Shown here: in pieces, positions 62,996 to 64,000 of the stretch
How the letters are laid out: each line of letters opens with the position of its first letter
Position numbering within the stretch: position 1 is the first letter of the stretch
From: Adiantum capillus-veneris
Taxonomy: Eukaryota; Streptophyta; Polypodiopsida; Polypodiales; Pteridaceae
Reading direction: 5' to 3'
Assembly (NCBI GenBank): GCA_014529385.2
Contig: CM043971.1
Span: forward strand, 29,655,709-29,719,708
DNA: 64,000 nt
Notes under the pieces: generated by a model
Databases searched by the model: none
Told to the model about the DNA's origin: nothing
Seen by the model: the letters and a program-made list of their open reading frames with translations, nothing else
Program-made: the position numbers and the translations under genes

Positions 62996-63510
62996 ATGAA
63001 TCTTAGGTGATGAGTGACCGAGTGCATATTCAGAGTTTTCTTATTGTTCCAAAAGATAATTTCCATTCCATTTACATTTCAGTGAAGCATCTAGACAGGG
63101 GTTTAGTGCTTAGTGGAGTTTAGGGTCTTGGGACTGGCTAGATCTACTCTTGAGAGATATAGGGAGTTGTGAGTGAGGTTGCTTTAAGCATTTTTTTCTC
63201 TTCAAATTTCTTTGTATCGATTGAGTACTGATCCATCATCCGTTTTTTATCCTGTTTGTTTTGTTTGATTCATTTTCTTATGTTCTTTCATTTCTGTACT
63301 TAGGAGTAGGATAAGTAAATCACATTCTAGTCAGATTTGGGGCAAAAGTCAGAGCCAAAAAACCAGAAAAACGATAACTTTGGCAAAAGGACCATAAGAC
63401 TCTGGAATTAGAAAATCTGACCAAATAGAGCTGAAATTGATGCAAATCACAAAGTGATAGCACCAAACACTGGGAAATACTTGTCAGAGAGAGCCTGTAA
63501 AATTTCATCA

Positions 63511-64000
63511 GATTTGGCTCTGGTACTACGATCGCGATCGGTGTACCTCAGTGTCAGAATTGTACAAGATTTGACATGTGCCTTCCTGATAAGATTCTAG
63601 ACAAGTTTGTTTAAAGCAACCACACCCAGAAACATCAAAAAACAAGAAAATCAGGCCACTTGGACAAAACCAGCTTGACAGACCCAGAAAGTGCAAAATC
63701 TTGGCTTTTAGTGATCCAAATGCAAAAAGACTTGGGGGATAGCTTTAAAACATCAGTGTCTACAAGCACACCAAAATTGGTCTGATTTGGCCTCTGTACT
63801 ACGATCGCGATCGGTGTGCCTCAGTGTCAGAATTATACAAGATTTGACATGTGCCTTCCATAAGATTCTAAACAAGTTTGTCTAAAGCAACCACACCCAA
63901 AAACATCAAAAATCAAGGAAATCATGCCACTTGGGTAAAAGTATCCTGACAGACCCAGAAACTGTAAAATCTTGACTTTTGGTGATCCAAAAGCAAAAAG
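63511..64000. repeat. 273-bp tandem repeat in the gypsy leader, cut by the window end
   Basis: Unit 1 at 63511-63783 and unit 2 from 63784 share GATTTGG, the palindrome CGATCGCGATCG (63529-63540 and 63802-63813), CAGTGTCAGAATT, ACATGTGCCTTCC and AAGCAACCACACCCA. A diverged relative with the same palindrome core is in the LTR at about 62630. Confidence 0.9.

Overview
The window is nuclear DNA of a land plant. The evidence is one intact plant cell-wall glycosyltransferase gene of the GATL type, plant-type Ty1/copia and Ty3/gypsy retrotransposons of several lineages, and GT-AG introns. The very long CT/GA, CA and TG arrays and the density of nested, decayed retroelements suggest a large genome such as that of a homosporous fern. 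That placement is inference, and the species is not identifiable from the sequence.

Layout. 0-9.6 kb is the only gene-like part: an intact single-exon GATL gene (1733-2854), a frameshifted cold-shock-domain/zinc-knuckle pseudogene (6502-7085), a possible SINE, and an unusual CT-array satellite with a repeated 36-bp spacer (7227-7867). 9.68-12.17 kb is a complete but internally deleted copia element with two LTRs and a 5-bp target duplication. 12.5-15.1 kb is a second, older copia element. 18.8-20.5 kb is a minus-strand gypsy pol relic. 21.3-32.2 kb is probably a gag-only gypsy-type element whose left LTR was split by a decayed copia element (21467-25598); the right LTR preserves the empty site.

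The most informative part is 32.7-49.4 kb. A gypsy element (gag, protease, RT, RNase H, start of integrase) is cut at 35945 and resumes in the same reading frame at 49078. Between lies a 13,132-bp insertion (35946-49077) with near-perfect 25-bp terminal inverted repeats and a 4-bp ATTT duplication, that is, a DNA transposon. It holds a rightward intron-containing gene with a RING-like cysteine cluster, a rightward FCP1/HAD-type phosphatase-like gene, and leftward transposase-like fragments at both ends of a further insertion. That insertion is a Tat-type gypsy element with a second RNase H (41630-47134). Palindrome-centred ACCGGTATGAT arrays fill one intron and the gap between the convergent genes.

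50.3-56.9 kb is another gypsy pol relic interrupted by about 4 kb that contains a long zero-loop hairpin. 58.84-59.5 kb is an intronless, broken copy of the start of NAA15, the NatA auxiliary subunit. The right end (61.7-64.0 kb) is the 5' LTR, primer-binding site and repetitive leader of a gypsy element that continues past the window.

Only the GATL gene looks functional. Every other coding tract carries stops, frameshifts or deletions. No tRNA, rRNA, CRISPR or bacterial-type feature was seen.
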